64,000 nucleotides of DNA, from assembly GCF_021044755.1 (NCBI RefSeq), contig NZ_JAJNOR010000003.1, positions 146,782 to 210,781 on the forward strand, in the 5' to 3' direction. This DNA comes from Lientehia hominis (GTDB lineage Bacteria; Bacillota; Clostridia; Lachnospirales; Lachnospiraceae). Of this stretch, positions 52,286 through 61,280 are shown piece after piece. The position numbers and the translations under genes are program-made. How positions within the stretch are numbered: position 1 is the first letter of the stretch; each line of letters starts with the position of its first letter. Below the pieces are notes generated by a model. That model ran no database searches. It saw only the letters and a list, made by a program, of their open reading frames with translations, and was not told where the DNA came from.

Positions 52286-53260
52286 TTATCCCCGTTTATT
52301 GGTGAACATATCGAGCATAACGGCTCCAATGATCAGCAGGCCTTTCGTGATCGTCTGCCAATATGAATTGATCCCCAGGAGATTCATGCCGTTATATATA
52401 AGACCGATTATGATAATACCGATCATGGTTCCAGGTATAGTAGCAATCCCTCCGGAAAACGAAGTTCCGCCGATCACACAGGCCGCAATGGCATCTGTTT
52501 CATATCCCACACCGATGTTAGGCTGTGCCGCCGAGATACGGCTTGTCATGATAATCCCGGCCACGCCGCTGCAGAAACCGCTGATAACAAAGGATTTTGT
52601 CCTTGTCCAGAACACATCTACCCCCGATGCCTGAGCTGCGTTGATATTTCCTCCCACCGCGTAGATATAGCGGCCGAATTTCGTCCAATGCATCAGCAGG
52701 TAAGCCAGAACGGCAACCGCCAGCCAGATAAATACCGGATAAGGGATGCCGGCCAGTTTTCCTGCTCCGATCATCTTGAAATCCGCATTTGCCAGGGAGG
52801 CCGAATAGCCTCCGGAGAGTACATATCCCGCCCCGCGGATCACCAGCTGCATAGCCAGAGTCACCACAAAAGGAAACATATTGAATTTAGCAATCAGTGC
52901 GCCGTTTACAAATCCAAGAGCCGTAGTCACGGCCACAGAGATTACGCACGCGAGGAAAATGCTTCCTGTGGAGTTCAGCACAATACCGACGATCACGCTG
53001 GTCAGGGCCAGCATGGCGCCGATGGAAAGGTCGATGCCTCCCGCAGTGATCACGAATACCATTCCCAGAGCAAGAATCCCGTTTATGGATACCTGGAGCG
53101 CGATGCTCACGACATTTCCCGCCGTCCGGAAGGTAGGTGAGACGATTGCCAGAAGAATGATCATGACTATCATGATCGCCGCTATTCCATAACGCTTTCT
53201 GAATAAGTTGAACTCATCCTGAGTCATCCCCAATATCTTTTTTTCTTTTTTGTCCGCCAC
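52286..53260 (-). CDS. Sugar ABC transporter permease (RbsC-like)
   Basis: 324 residues with about 8-10 membrane helices. GILALGMVFVITAGGIDLSI, GAMLALTSVIVGI, YVLSGGYSASLA, GGNINAAQASGV and IGGTSFSGGIATIPGTMIG (the ATPase-coupling EAA-like region) are all typical of RbsC/AraH/XylH. It works with the ATPase at 53274-54782 and the binding protein downstream. Confidence 0.95.
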   Translation of the reverse strand: MADKKEKKILGMTQDEFNLFRKRYGIAAIMIVMIILLAIVSPTFRTAGNVVSIALQVSINGILALGMVFVITAGGIDLSIGAMLALTSVIVGIVLNSTGSIFLACVISVAVTTALGFVNGALIAKFNMFPFVVTLAMQLVIRGAGYVLSGGYSASLANADFKMIGAGKLAGIPYPVFIWLAVAVLAYLLMHWTKFGRYIYAVGGNINAAQASGVDVFWTRTKSFVISGFCSGVAGIIMTSRISAAQPNIGVGYETDAIAACVIGGTSFSGGIATIPGTMIGIIIIGLIYNGMNLLGINSYWQTITKGLLIIGAVMLDMFTNKRG

Positions 53261-53273
53261 TTGAAATCCTCCT

Positions 53274-54782
53274 CTACTTTCCTCCGAACTCCTTCGCCAG
53301 GATGACCTCCTGAGTAATGCCGCCGCCCAGAATCTCTTTCCGGGACACTTCGCCGTTCAGCCTTCCTTCGTGATAGATCAGTATCCGGTCGCTCATCCCC
53401 ATTACCTCCGGGAGCTCTGAAGAGATCATGATGATAGCAAGTCCCTGAGCGGCAAACCGGCACATCAGAGTATGAATCTCCGATTTTGCCCCCACATCCA
53501 CGCCCCTGGTAGGTTCGTCCAGTATCAGTACCTTAGGATCGGCCATGAGCCATTTGGATAAAACTACTTTCTGCTGATTTCCCCCGGACAGAGAGTAAGC
53601 GTCTGCCTCGATGCCCGATGTTTTCACCGTCAGCTGTTTCGACACCTCCTGGCACTCCTTCTTTTCCCTTTTCTGATTGATAAACAGTTTCTTCTGACGC
53701 TTCGGAAGGTTGGGAAGAGAAATATTTTCCCTTAAAGAGCGATACAGACAGAGGCCATATGTTTTCCTATCCTCATTTACCATTGCAATGCCCTTCGCAA
53801 TGGCATCCTTCGGCCCTTTAATGGTGATTTCCTTCCCTTCCAGGAAAATCTTCCCTTCAGTCAAAGGATCCAGACCGAATATGGCCCGCATAGTCTCGCT
53901 CCGTCCAGAACCAACCAGACCGGATATGCCCAGAATCTCTCCCGCTCTCACTTCAAAGGAGATATCCCTGAATCCCTTTCCCGATAAACCTTCCACCTGA
54001 AACACGACGTCTCCGATGGAACATTCCGTCTTCGGAAATATATTTTCCACCGTCCTGCCCACCATCATGGATATCAGCTCCTTAGAAGTCACGCCCTCCA
54101 TGGAACGGCTCCCCACGAACTGGCCGTCCCGGAACACCGACACCTTGTCACAGATTTGAAAGATTTCTTCCATCCGATGGGATATGTAAATGACAGAAAC
54201 ACCCTTTTGCTTCAATTCACGAATCGTACAGAACAAGTGCTCTGTCTCTTCGCTGTCCAAGGAAGAAGTGGGTTCGTCCATAATGATGACCCGCGCATCG
54301 CAGGAGACCGCTTTGATGATCTCCACCATCTGCACCTGTGCCAGAGTCAGATCCTCCATCATGGTTTTAGCACCTTTTGGGAATCCAAACTGCGAAAGAA
54401 TTTCTTCCGCTTTTCTGTTGGTCTTTTTCTTATCCAAAAGCGAAAGCCCTTTTCTCGTATCTTCTCTGTTTAGGAAAATGCTTTCCGCGATCGTCAGATA
54501 CGGCTCCGGATTCAGCTCCTGGTGAATCATAGATATCCCCGCTGCGATGGCTTCAGCCGGACCGTGGACAGAATAGGGATTCCCTTCAAATATTATCTGC
54601 CCGCTGTCCGCCTTATAAAGGCCGATGATGATTTTCATCAAGGTGGATTTCCCCGCACCGTTTTCACCCAAAAGCGCATGGACCTCGCCCTTCCGGATAT
54701 GGAGCTGTACATCGGAAAGGGCCTGCGTGCCTCCAAATGCCTTTGAGATCCCGACACATTCTAATATGTAATTGCTTTCCAA
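53274..54782 (-). CDS. Sugar ABC transporter ATP-binding protein (RbsA-like, two ATPase domains)
   Basis: 502 residues. Start TTG 54782 with GAGGTG 5 nt upstream. Domain one: LLGENGAGKSTLMKIIIGLY, signature LTLAQVQMVEIIKAVS, Walker B VIIMDEPTSSL. Domain two: ISGLVGSGRSETMRAIFGLD (degenerate Walker A, as usual), YSLSGGNQQKVVLSKWLMAD and VLILDEPTRGVDVGAKSEI. This is the standard fused sugar importer ATPase. Confidence 0.96.
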   Translation of the reverse strand: MESNYILECVGISKAFGGTQALSDVQLHIRKGEVHALLGENGAGKSTLMKIIIGLYKADSGQIIFEGNPYSVHGPAEAIAAGISMIHQELNPEPYLTIAESIFLNREDTRKGLSLLDKKKTNRKAEEILSQFGFPKGAKTMMEDLTLAQVQMVEIIKAVSCDARVIIMDEPTSSLDSEETEHLFCTIRELKQKGVSVIYISHRMEEIFQICDKVSVFRDGQFVGSRSMEGVTSKELISMMVGRTVENIFPKTECSIGDVVFQVEGLSGKGFRDISFEVRAGEILGISGLVGSGRSETMRAIFGLDPLTEGKIFLEGKEITIKGPKDAIAKGIAMVNEDRKTYGLCLYRSLRENISLPNLPKRQKKLFINQKREKKECQEVSKQLTVKTSGIEADAYSLSGGNQQKVVLSKWLMADPKVLILDEPTRGVDVGAKSEIHTLMCRFAAQGLAIIMISSELPEVMGMSDRILIYHEGRLNGEVSRKEILGGGITQEVILAKEFGGK

Positions 54783-54828
54783 TCTCTCACCTCAATACTT
54801 TCTTAACCTGCGTCTGCGGCAGCTGTGC

Positions 54829-55611
54829 TTAATCCGGCGGACAGAAGTTCGGATTCGAAGTGCCTTCCACCACATCCACCTCAAACCTCATGAAATCTCC
54901 CCGGTAACGGATCAGGTTGTAAGACACCACTGCTCCTGCGCTGTTCCGGTCAAAACACCGGAAGCTTAAGATCGGCTTCATGCTGTTCATATGAAATAGT
55001 TTCATATCCTCCGGCGACGGCACCTGTGCCTCTACCACCTGACGCACTCCAAAGGTCTTTGTCTCTTCCCTGGCCGAAAGTACTTCATATAAAGACTCTT
55101 CCGTAAAATCATGGTCCAGGATAAAGCTGCATGTCTCATAAACCAGATAACTTCGAATAGTCATTACAGCCACTTCGTCGGCAAATCTTCTGCGGAACAT
55201 CGATATCATCTTGTCCCCTCGCCGGACCCCAAAATATCCCGCCAGTTCTTCGTCTGCAGGAACGATCTGAAGTTCCAGCACCTCTGTCCTGGGCACTTGG
55301 CCTGCCCGGATGATCTGTCGGTTGAACGGCTCCATAGACCGGACGCTGGCGCTTCTTTGTTTCGGTACGGTGACAACTGTCCCCCTTGTCCCGTTCCGGG
55401 TAAGCCAGCCAGCTTGTACCAACTTGTTGACTGCCTGGCGCACAGTGGTCCTGCTCACCTGAAACATCTCCTTAAGCTGATTCTCCGGAGGTATGCTTTG
55501 GCCCACAGAATAGGTTCCTTTTTTTATTTCGTTCAGTATCCAGTTCTCCAGCTGAAAATACAGAGGGATCGGAATGCTCCTGTCAAGCCCCGCTTTTATT
55601 GTCTCTTTCAT
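54829..55611 (-). CDS. GntR/UTRA family transcriptional regulator (HutC subfamily), copy 2
   Basis: 260 residues from ATG 55611 (GGAAGGA upstream; ATG 55629 lacks a site). Winged helix RSIPIPLYFQLENWILNEIK, GTYSVGQSIPPENQLKEMFQ and VSRTTVRQAVNKLVQAGWLT. UTRA domain with GDKMISMFRRRFADEVAVMT and YNLIRYRGDFMRFEVDV at the end. A paralogue of the 50340 regulator embedded inside the operon it probably controls, between the aldolase and transporter genes. Both regulators may share the TGTACGTACA sites or compete for them. Confidence 0.94.
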   Translation of the reverse strand: MKETIKAGLDRSIPIPLYFQLENWILNEIKKGTYSVGQSIPPENQLKEMFQVSRTTVRQAVNKLVQAGWLTRNGTRGTVVTVPKQRSASVRSMEPFNRQIIRAGQVPRTEVLELQIVPADEELAGYFGVRRGDKMISMFRRRFADEVAVMTIRSYLVYETCSFILDHDFTEESLYEVLSAREETKTFGVRQVVEAQVPSPEDMKLFHMNSMKPILSFRCFDRNSAGAVVSYNLIRYRGDFMRFEVDVVEGTSNPNFCPPD

Positions 55612-55644
55612 GGTATCCCGTCCTTCCATGCGTACACAAAATCT

Positions 55645-56493
55645 TTACTGCAGCAAAAAGGCTTTCATCTTGCCGGCGATTTCATCCTTCACAGCTTGAT
55701 AGACCGGAAGAAACAGATTTGCGGTGGAGTACCGGAAGCCCTCTTCCGATTGGGTCCTTATGTACTGCTGTCCCATGGCGATCACAATGTCCGTACAGAT
55801 GTTGATCTTTCGGATTCCGTTTCGGATGGCTTCCTGGACCTGTTCCATGGGCGTTCCTGAGCCTCCGTGCAGCACGAGCGGAACCGTCACCGATTTCTCG
55901 ATTCTTTTCAGCCGTTCTATGTTCAGCTTCGGTTCAAACCGATACTGTCCATGCTGAGTTCCAATACTGATCGCCAACACGTCAATGCCGGTCCGTTCCA
56001 CAAACTCTCTTGCCTCCTCCGGATCCGTTTGGGCAGCCTCCGGCCCTTTCACAGCTACAGCTCCTTCTTCTCCCACCAGGCGCCCCAGCTCTCCTTCCAC
56101 AGTTACCCCGGCCGCATGAGCTCTTTCCACGACCTTCCTGGTCTCTTTTATATTTTCTTCAAAGGGCAGTGCCGATTTGTCTATCATGACAGAAGAAAAT
56201 CCCGCATTAATGGCTTCGCTGCAGGCTTCAAAGCTCAGCGAATGGTCCAGATGAAGGGCGACCGGCACAGAAGCATCCCGGCACGCGGCTTTCGCGGCAG
56301 CCACCGTTCCCTCAAATCCTCCCATCATATCGATCTCTCCCTGTCCGCACATAAGGATCAGCGGCACATTGAGTGCAGATGCCGCCTCCGAGGCCGCTTT
56401 GGCTACCTCATAGGACCAGAATACATATCCGCCGTAGGCCACCTTCTTTTCCTGTGCCAGCTCAAGAATTTCTTTCATAGGTACAAATTTCAT
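55645..56493 (-). CDS. Class II ketose-bisphosphate aldolase (GatY/Fba family)
   Basis: 282 residues from ATG 56493 (GGGAGG upstream). Zinc-dependent aldolase: VALHLDHSLSFEACSEAINA (catalytic/zinc Asp-His), GFSSVMIDKSALPFEENI, EGELGRLVGEE, ISIGTQHGQYRFEPKL (usually GTxHGxY), LVLHGGSGTPMEQVQEAIRN (zinc His) and GIRKINICTDI. It cleaves a ketose-1-phosphate or ketose bisphosphate made by the kinase encoded just upstream. The substrate is not determinable; fructose/tagatose-type sugars are usual. Confidence 0.92.
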   Translation of the reverse strand: MKFVPMKEILELAQEKKVAYGGYVFWSYEVAKAASEAASALNVPLILMCGQGEIDMMGGFEGTVAAAKAACRDASVPVALHLDHSLSFEACSEAINAGFSSVMIDKSALPFEENIKETRKVVERAHAAGVTVEGELGRLVGEEGAVAVKGPEAAQTDPEEAREFVERTGIDVLAISIGTQHGQYRFEPKLNIERLKRIEKSVTVPLVLHGGSGTPMEQVQEAIRNGIRKINICTDIVIAMGQQYIRTQSEEGFRYSTANLFLPVYQAVKDEIAGKMKAFLLQ

Positions 56494-56516
56494 CTTTTTT
56501 CCTCCCATTCTTTTCA

Positions 56517-57476
56517 TTATTTTTTTATTTTCAAGCCCTGTTTCCCCAGATACTCCATCACTGTCCGGAAATCCGGGACGCCGCCCGTAGCGCCTTTGAC
56601 CGCGACATTATGAGCGGCTACTGCCGACGCAAAAATGGCACACTCCTCAATATCCCACCCTTGGAGATATCCGCATAAGAAGCCTCCCACAAAAGAATCC
56701 CCCGCTCCGGTGGTATCTACCGCCTTAAAGCCTGAAAAACATGGTATCTCAAATTCCCGGCAGATATCCGTCACATAACAGCCCTCATCACCCAGTTTGA
56801 TTCCGCAGATCTTTACTCCCATATCTTTAAAAAACTCCGCCATCTTGTGCGGCTTCCTCTGTCCTGAAAGCAATGACGCTTCTTTGCCGCTGGGCAAAAA
56901 TATATCGGTCTCCTTAAAAACCGGGAACAGCTTCTCCAGCAGTCTCTCCCTGCTTTCCATATTATCGTTCAAAGCCGTGTCCATGGCCGTGACCTTTCCA
57001 TATCGGTGCGCCCTCTGAAACAGCTCCAGGATACCGCCGTCATCCATCTGTCTCATCTGGAACGCGCTTCCAAAGTATACGATATCTGCCTCCTGAACCG
57101 CTCTTTCCGGTACATCCGCTGCACTGAGCGCATGGTAAATGCGGGTGTTGGAAAGGGCATGCTTTTCTCCTTCTTCATCCAGCAGTAAATACGATACCGC
57201 GGTTTTATGTCCGCCGTCCCAGATAATGTAGGTAGTATCCACCCCGTGTCTCTCCGCCTGTCTCATGACCTCCCGGCCGTTTTCATCCATTCCCAGACGT
57301 CCGGCGATCGAAACCTCCGTACCCAGCTTGGCCAGTGTAACCGCCACGTTCAGGGCATCTCCTCCCGTCGTCACCTGAGGCTCTTCGATTTCCGCCTTTT
57401 CCATCTGGAAGATAGACTTTGGCACTGGAGTCAGAGGTATATCGCATACCATCATCCCAACCGCTAACACCTTCAT
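56517..57476 (-). CDS. PfkB-family carbohydrate kinase
   Basis: 319 residues from ATG 57476 (AAGG 9 nt upstream; the frame extends to 57527 but would begin inside the operator). MKVLAVGMMVCDIPLTPVP, TTGGDALNVAVTLAKLGTEV (motif 1), GRLGMDENGREVMRQAERHG, FLPSGKEASLLSG, IKLGDEGCYV and DTTGAGDSFVGGFLCGYLQG (motif 2, catalytic Asp). It phosphorylates the imported sugar ahead of aldolase cleavage. First gene of the six-gene operon. Confidence 0.93.
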   Translation of the reverse strand: MKVLAVGMMVCDIPLTPVPKSIFQMEKAEIEEPQVTTGGDALNVAVTLAKLGTEVSIAGRLGMDENGREVMRQAERHGVDTTYIIWDGGHKTAVSYLLLDEEGEKHALSNTRIYHALSAADVPERAVQEADIVYFGSAFQMRQMDDGGILELFQRAHRYGKVTAMDTALNDNMESRERLLEKLFPVFKETDIFLPSGKEASLLSGQRKPHKMAEFFKDMGVKICGIKLGDEGCYVTDICREFEIPCFSGFKAVDTTGAGDSFVGGFLCGYLQGWDIEECAIFASAVAAHNVAVKGATGGVPDFRTVMEYLGKQGLKIKK

Positions 57477-57516
57477 GACTTTTACCTTTTTCCTTTTCTC
57501 TCCACATGGATATGTT

Positions 57517-57577
57517 TGTACGTACATATCTACGTTGTTACGTATTTTAATTTATCATATTTATTTTTCTCTGTCAA
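57517..57577 (-). promoter_or_regulatory. Promoter and double operator of the kinase-aldolase-transporter operon
   Basis: On the minus strand TTGACA (complement 57572-57577), 17-bp spacer, TAAATT (complement 57549-57554). Two palindromes follow the start site: TACGT-TGTT-ACGTA (57531-57544) and TGTACGTACA (57517-57526). Either site would block RNA polymerase when occupied by the GntR regulators. Confidence 0.7.
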
Positions 57578-57634
57578 CTACAATTTCGCCTTTATTTTGT
57601 GAAAAAATTTTTAGGTAATTTCCGAAAAAAATCT

Positions 57635-57663
57635 TTGACATTTTTGATTTAATCACTTATTAT
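57635..57663 (+). promoter_or_regulatory. Predicted promoter directed toward the Gfo/Idh/MocA gene
   Basis: TTGACA (57635-57640), 17-bp spacer, TATTAT (57658-57663). It would give a leader of about 310 nt containing the operator at 57764 and the hairpin region 57782-57925. Confidence 0.5.
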
Positions 57664-57763
57664 GAATTTAAATGGTCTTTCCCACTCATCTTTTCTCTTT
57701 ATTTTAGTTACATTTTTTAGAGCCAAGTCTGCCTCCTATACCTTTGTCTTATATATGTCTTGT

Positions 57764-57773
57764 TGTACGTACA
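57764..57773. promoter_or_regulatory. Third TGTACGTACA operator-like palindrome
   Basis: An exact copy of the decamer found at 50310 and 57517. It lies ~100 nt downstream of the plus-strand promoter at 57635 and upstream of the Gfo/Idh/MocA gene, suggesting that gene belongs to the same GntR regulon. Confidence 0.55.
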
Positions 57774-57781
57774 CTTAGTTC

Positions 57782-57925
57782 TTTAAAAAACCGCCTGCCA
57801 TAACGCAAAAAACTATGGTATTTAGAATAAAAAATCCCGTGGGCGGGATTCTCCGCCTGCGGCAGGTCGCATTAGCGACATAATTCTGCTCCGCCGCAGT
57901 GCGATCTTGCCCAAGGGGCTTTTGC
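57782..57925. repeat. GC-rich hairpin cluster, possible small intergenic repeat element
   Basis: A GC-rich island in AT-rich surroundings. Stems include AATCCCG/CGGGATT (57832-57850), CCGCCTG/CAGG(C)GG-type pairing at 57853-57866 and TCGC/GCGA at 57867-57878. No second copy was seen in the window, so calling it a dispersed element is tentative. Confidence 0.35.
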
Positions 57926-57978
57926 TTGTTATAAAAGAGAATATAATCATCAGCCATTAAGAAAGGTGGATATAGACA

Positions 57979-58932
57979 ATGAAACAGTTCAACTGGGGAA
58001 TTTTGGGACTGGGCAACATCGCTCATGAATTTGCAGACAATATGGCAAAGCTTCACCCGCTTTATGCCGTGGCATCCAGATCTCTGGATACCGCACTGGA
58101 TTTCCAGAAAAAATATGGAGCCGACCGGGCATATGGTTCTTATGAAGAGCTTCTTAACGACCCCGGCGTAGATGTCGTTTACGTAGCTACCGTCAACAGC
58201 CAGCACTACAAATGTATCCTGGCATGTCTGGAGCACGGCAAACATGTCCTCTGCGAGAAGGCCATCTGGGGAAACTTTGAAGAAATGAAGACCGCTTACT
58301 TCCTGGCCCAGGAGAAAGGGCTTCTGCTATGCGAAGCCATGACCATCTATCACATGCCCATCTTCAAAGAGATCAAGAACTTGATAGCGTCCGGCAAATT
58401 GGGAAAGATCAAATTTGTGGAAGCAGAGCTGGGAAGCCTGAAAGAAGATGATCCCACAAACCGCTTTTTTAATCCGGATCTAGGAGGAGGCGCCATGCTG
58501 GACATCGGAACCTACGGCCTTTCTTTCGTGACCTATTTCCTGTCCGGAGATCTGACAGAACTCACCCATTTAATGGGCCGCTATCCCACCGGCGTAGACG
58601 AAATGTGGAGCATCTCCCTCAAGACCAGCGCCCAGGAAATCGGCAGCGTCAACCTGACCTTCCGGGCCAAACTGCCCAAGCGGGGAATCATCGCCGGGGA
58701 AAAAGCCTACATAACCGTCATGAACTACGTGCGCGCCGACAAAGCAGCTCTGGTATATCCCGATGGCTCTGAAGAGCTTCTGGAGATCGGAGAAACTTCC
58801 AAGGCCCTGCAGTACGAAATACAGGATATAGAAGAAGCATTGTCCACCGGAGATTTTTCTTCCGCATTTATGGACTGTACCATGAAGGTAGTGGAGCTGA
58901 TGGACCGTCTGCTGAAAGCAGAGAATCTTTAG
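57979..58932 (+). CDS. Gfo/Idh/MocA family NAD(P)-dependent oxidoreductase
   Basis: 317 residues. Rossmann start NWGILGLGNIAHEFADNM (GxGxxA). YEELLNDPGVDVVYVATVNS and HGKHVLCEKAIWGNFEEMKT carry the EK(P/A) catalytic Lys motif. The C-terminal alpha/beta domain has GGGAMLDIGTYGLSFVTYFL. It oxidises or reduces a sugar or inositol-like compound. The operator upstream suggests co-regulation with the adjacent transporter operon. AAAGGTGG lies upstream of the ATG. Confidence 0.94.
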   Translation: MKQFNWGILGLGNIAHEFADNMAKLHPLYAVASRSLDTALDFQKKYGADRAYGSYEELLNDPGVDVVYVATVNSQHYKCILACLEHGKHVLCEKAIWGNFEEMKTAYFLAQEKGLLLCEAMTIYHMPIFKEIKNLIASGKLGKIKFVEAELGSLKEDDPTNRFFNPDLGGGAMLDIGTYGLSFVTYFLSGDLTELTHLMGRYPTGVDEMWSISLKTSAQEIGSVNLTFRAKLPKRGIIAGEKAYITVMNYVRADKAALVYPDGSEELLEIGETSKALQYEIQDIEEALSTGDFSSAFMDCTMKVVELMDRLLKAENL

Positions 58933-58938
58933 GCATAC

Positions 58939-58975
58939 AAAAAGGAGACCCGGCACACAGACAGGTCTCCTTTTT
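58939..58975 (+). terminator. Bidirectional terminator between Gfo/Idh/MocA and nagB
   Basis: AAAAAGGAGACC (58939-58950) pairs with GGTCTCCTTTTT (58964-58975). A/T tails on both sides allow termination of both convergent genes. Confidence 0.93.
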
Positions 58976-59004
58976 AATTCACTTATTTTCTATTCCGCTT
59001 CCGC

Positions 59005-59742
59005 TCAATAAAGGCCGCTGCATTTCGACAGTGCCGCCGCATCCGCAATCACAGTCACGTCCGGATGGAACTGCAGGACGGAAGCCGGCAGCCAGGGCGT
59101 CACCCGGTCCTTAAGCACACCGGCGAGAGCCTCGGCCTTTTTCACGCCGAATGCGGCTAATATAATCTTTCTGGCTTTCAGAATGGTACGAATTCCCATG
59201 GTGATCGCCTGCTCCGGTACGTTGTCCGCAGAGTCGAAGAACCTCGCGTTTACCTCTCTTGTCTCCTCCGTCAAACTCACCACATGGGTATCACAAATGA
59301 ATTCGCTGCCAGGTTCGTTGAATCCGATATGTCCGTTTTCTCCCATCCCCAATATCTGTATATCGATGCCTCCGAATTCCTCTATGCGTTTCTCATATCT
59401 GAGACATTCCTGTTCCGCATTTTCACATTTGCCATTGGGGACTTCCGTAAATTCTTTCCGGATATCCACCCTGTCAAAAAGATGTTGATTCATAAAGTAA
59501 CGGTAGGACTGCTCATCACGCCCGTCCATGCCGATATATTCGTCCAGATTTACCGTACGCACTTTTGAAAAGCTCAGATTCCTGTTCCGATATTCCTCTG
59601 CAAGATACCGGTATATCCCCACGGGAGTCTCTCCTGTCGCCAGCCCGAGGACACTGTCGCTCTTTGCCTCCATCTGCTCAAGTATCATTTCTCCTGCGAT
59701 CTTGCCCAGCTCTTCGTAATTATTTACCTGAATAACTTTCAT
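59005..59742 (-). CDS. nagB: Glucosamine-6-phosphate deaminase
   Basis: 245 residues from ATG 59742 (AAAAGGAG upstream; a second ATG at 59745 adjoins it). VLGLATGETPVGIYRYLAEE (phosphate loop), VRTVNLDEYIGM (catalytic Asp), QILGMGENGHIGFNEPGSEF (NGHIGFNEP signature with catalytic Asp/His region) and VTMGIRTIL-type sequence are all present. It converts glucosamine-6-P to fructose-6-P and ammonia. Downstream of glutamine synthetase with a 53-nt gap; both touch nitrogen and amino-sugar balance. Confidence 0.97.
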   Translation of the reverse strand: MKVIQVNNYEELGKIAGEMILEQMEAKSDSVLGLATGETPVGIYRYLAEEYRNRNLSFSKVRTVNLDEYIGMDGRDEQSYRYFMNQHLFDRVDIRKEFTEVPNGKCENAEQECLRYEKRIEEFGGIDIQILGMGENGHIGFNEPGSEFICDTHVVSLTEETREVNARFFDSADNVPEQAITMGIRTILKARKIILAAFGVKKAEALAGVLKDRVTPWLPASVLQFHPDVTVIADAAALSKCSGLY

Positions 59743-59795
59743 CATTTCTCCTTTTCCATTTAAAAAGCAAATCGATAATTCATCAGTATGAATCA

Positions 59796-61226
59796 TCATA
59801 AGTCATAATAATACTTAAATTCTGCCGGGCTGGGAATCTGCTCGATTTCCTTTAACTCTGCCCGTTTTTTCTCCAGCCATATCTCTATCAGCCGCTCCGG
59901 AAATACTCCGCCGGCAGTCAGATAATCATGATCCGCCTCAAGAGCGTCCAACGCCTCACCCAGGGACCTGGGAAGCCCCTTGATCTTTTTCTGCTCCTCT
60001 GCTGAAAGATGGTAGAGGTTAAAATCATAGGGCCCCCATCCGTTGGCCTCAGGGTCTATTTTATTCCGTATGCCGTCCAGGCCAGCCATCAGGATTGCCG
60101 CATACGCATAATAGGGATTCGCCGTAGCATCAGGGTTCCGCAGTTCAAACCGTTTCGTCTCCGGCGCCTTGGCATAGGCGGGGATTCGGATGACCGCGCT
60201 CCGGTTTGAAGTGGCATATCCAATGGTGACGGGAGCTTCATATCCCGGTACCAGCCTTTTAAAAGAGTTGGTGGAAGGATTGGTAAAAGCACACAGAGAG
60301 GAGATATGTTTTAAAAGGCCCCCGATGAAGTAGTGGGCTTCCCGGCTGAGCCCGGAATAACCGTTTTGGTCATAGAATACCGGCTTTCCATCTTTGAAAA
60401 GCAGCATATGGACATGAAGTCCGTTTCCCGCCTCTTTATAAATAGGCTTGGGCATAAAAGTCGCAGTCTTTCCTTCGGCTGCGGCCATATTTTTGATGAT
60501 ATATTTTATGATCATGGTATTGTCGGCCATCTCCGCCATGTCGCCGAGCTCCACTTCTATTTCCATCTGGCCCGGACCACCCACCTCGTGATGATGGTAT
60601 TTGACCTTGATTCCCCAGTCTTCCATGGCAAGACACATCCTGCTCCTCAGATCGTATCCCACATCCTGGGGCGCAGAAGCGTGATAGCCGCCTTTATAAG
60701 CCACTTCATAGCCATTGTTACCGGGAACGGACAAGCTGCAGTTCCATTCTGCCTGGCGGGTATCCAGCTGGTAGCCGCTGAATTCCGGCGACACCTGATA
60801 GCGTACTTTATCCAGCACATAAAATTCAAACTCCGGCCCGATGACCATCCGGTCCGCGATTCCGGTTTCTTTCATGTATTCCAGCGCTCTCAGACTGACA
60901 TTTTTCGGATACTGGTCGAAGGGTGTATTTTCCTCATTGCCTATGGTACATACATTGCCGCACATAGTAAGCGTGGGGACTCCGGCAAACGGGTCGACGG
61001 CCGCGCTGTCGGGATCCGGAATAAACACCATATCACTTTTTTCAATCGGCGCGTATCCATAATTAGATCCATCAAAACCAACGCCGTATCTGAATATATC
61101 GTCGTCAAATCTCTCTCTGGGAATGGTGATATGACGCCATCTGCCGTCAATATCCGTCATCTTAAAGTCAATCATCTGAATCTGAAATTCCTCGCACATC
61201 CTTTGTATATCCGCGCTCGTCTTCAT
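59796..61226 (-). CDS. glnA: Glutamine synthetase, type I
   Basis: 476 residues. MIDFKMTDIDGRWRHITIPR near the N-terminus, GVGFDGSNYGYAPIEKSDM, VIGPEFEFYVLD (metal Glu), EVGGPGQMEIEVELGDM, GNGLHVHMLLF (metal His), PGYEAPVTIGYATSNRSAVI and RIPAYAKAPETKRFELRNPD. It makes glutamine from glutamate, ammonia and ATP. The promoter at 61281-61308 gives a ~50-nt leader. Confidence 0.97.
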   Translation of the reverse strand: MKTSADIQRMCEEFQIQMIDFKMTDIDGRWRHITIPRERFDDDIFRYGVGFDGSNYGYAPIEKSDMVFIPDPDSAAVDPFAGVPTLTMCGNVCTIGNEENTPFDQYPKNVSLRALEYMKETGIADRMVIGPEFEFYVLDKVRYQVSPEFSGYQLDTRQAEWNCSLSVPGNNGYEVAYKGGYHASAPQDVGYDLRSRMCLAMEDWGIKVKYHHHEVGGPGQMEIEVELGDMAEMADNTMIIKYIIKNMAAAEGKTATFMPKPIYKEAGNGLHVHMLLFKDGKPVFYDQNGYSGLSREAHYFIGGLLKHISSLCAFTNPSTNSFKRLVPGYEAPVTIGYATSNRSAVIRIPAYAKAPETKRFELRNPDATANPYYAYAAILMAGLDGIRNKIDPEANGWGPYDFNLYHLSAEEQKKIKGLPRSLGEALDALEADHDYLTAGGVFPERLIEIWLEKKRAELKEIEQIPSPAEFKYYYDL

Positions 61227-61280
61227 GAAAAACCCTCCGTTCCAGCCATGCGTCGTTCACAGCCTGTATAGTATGTTTTG

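Noticed and set aside
57775..58245. 156-codon minus-strand frame overlapping the Gfo/Idh/MocA start
   Set aside because: Its 5' half is antisense to a clear coding region and its 3' half is the hairpin cluster; no ribosome site.
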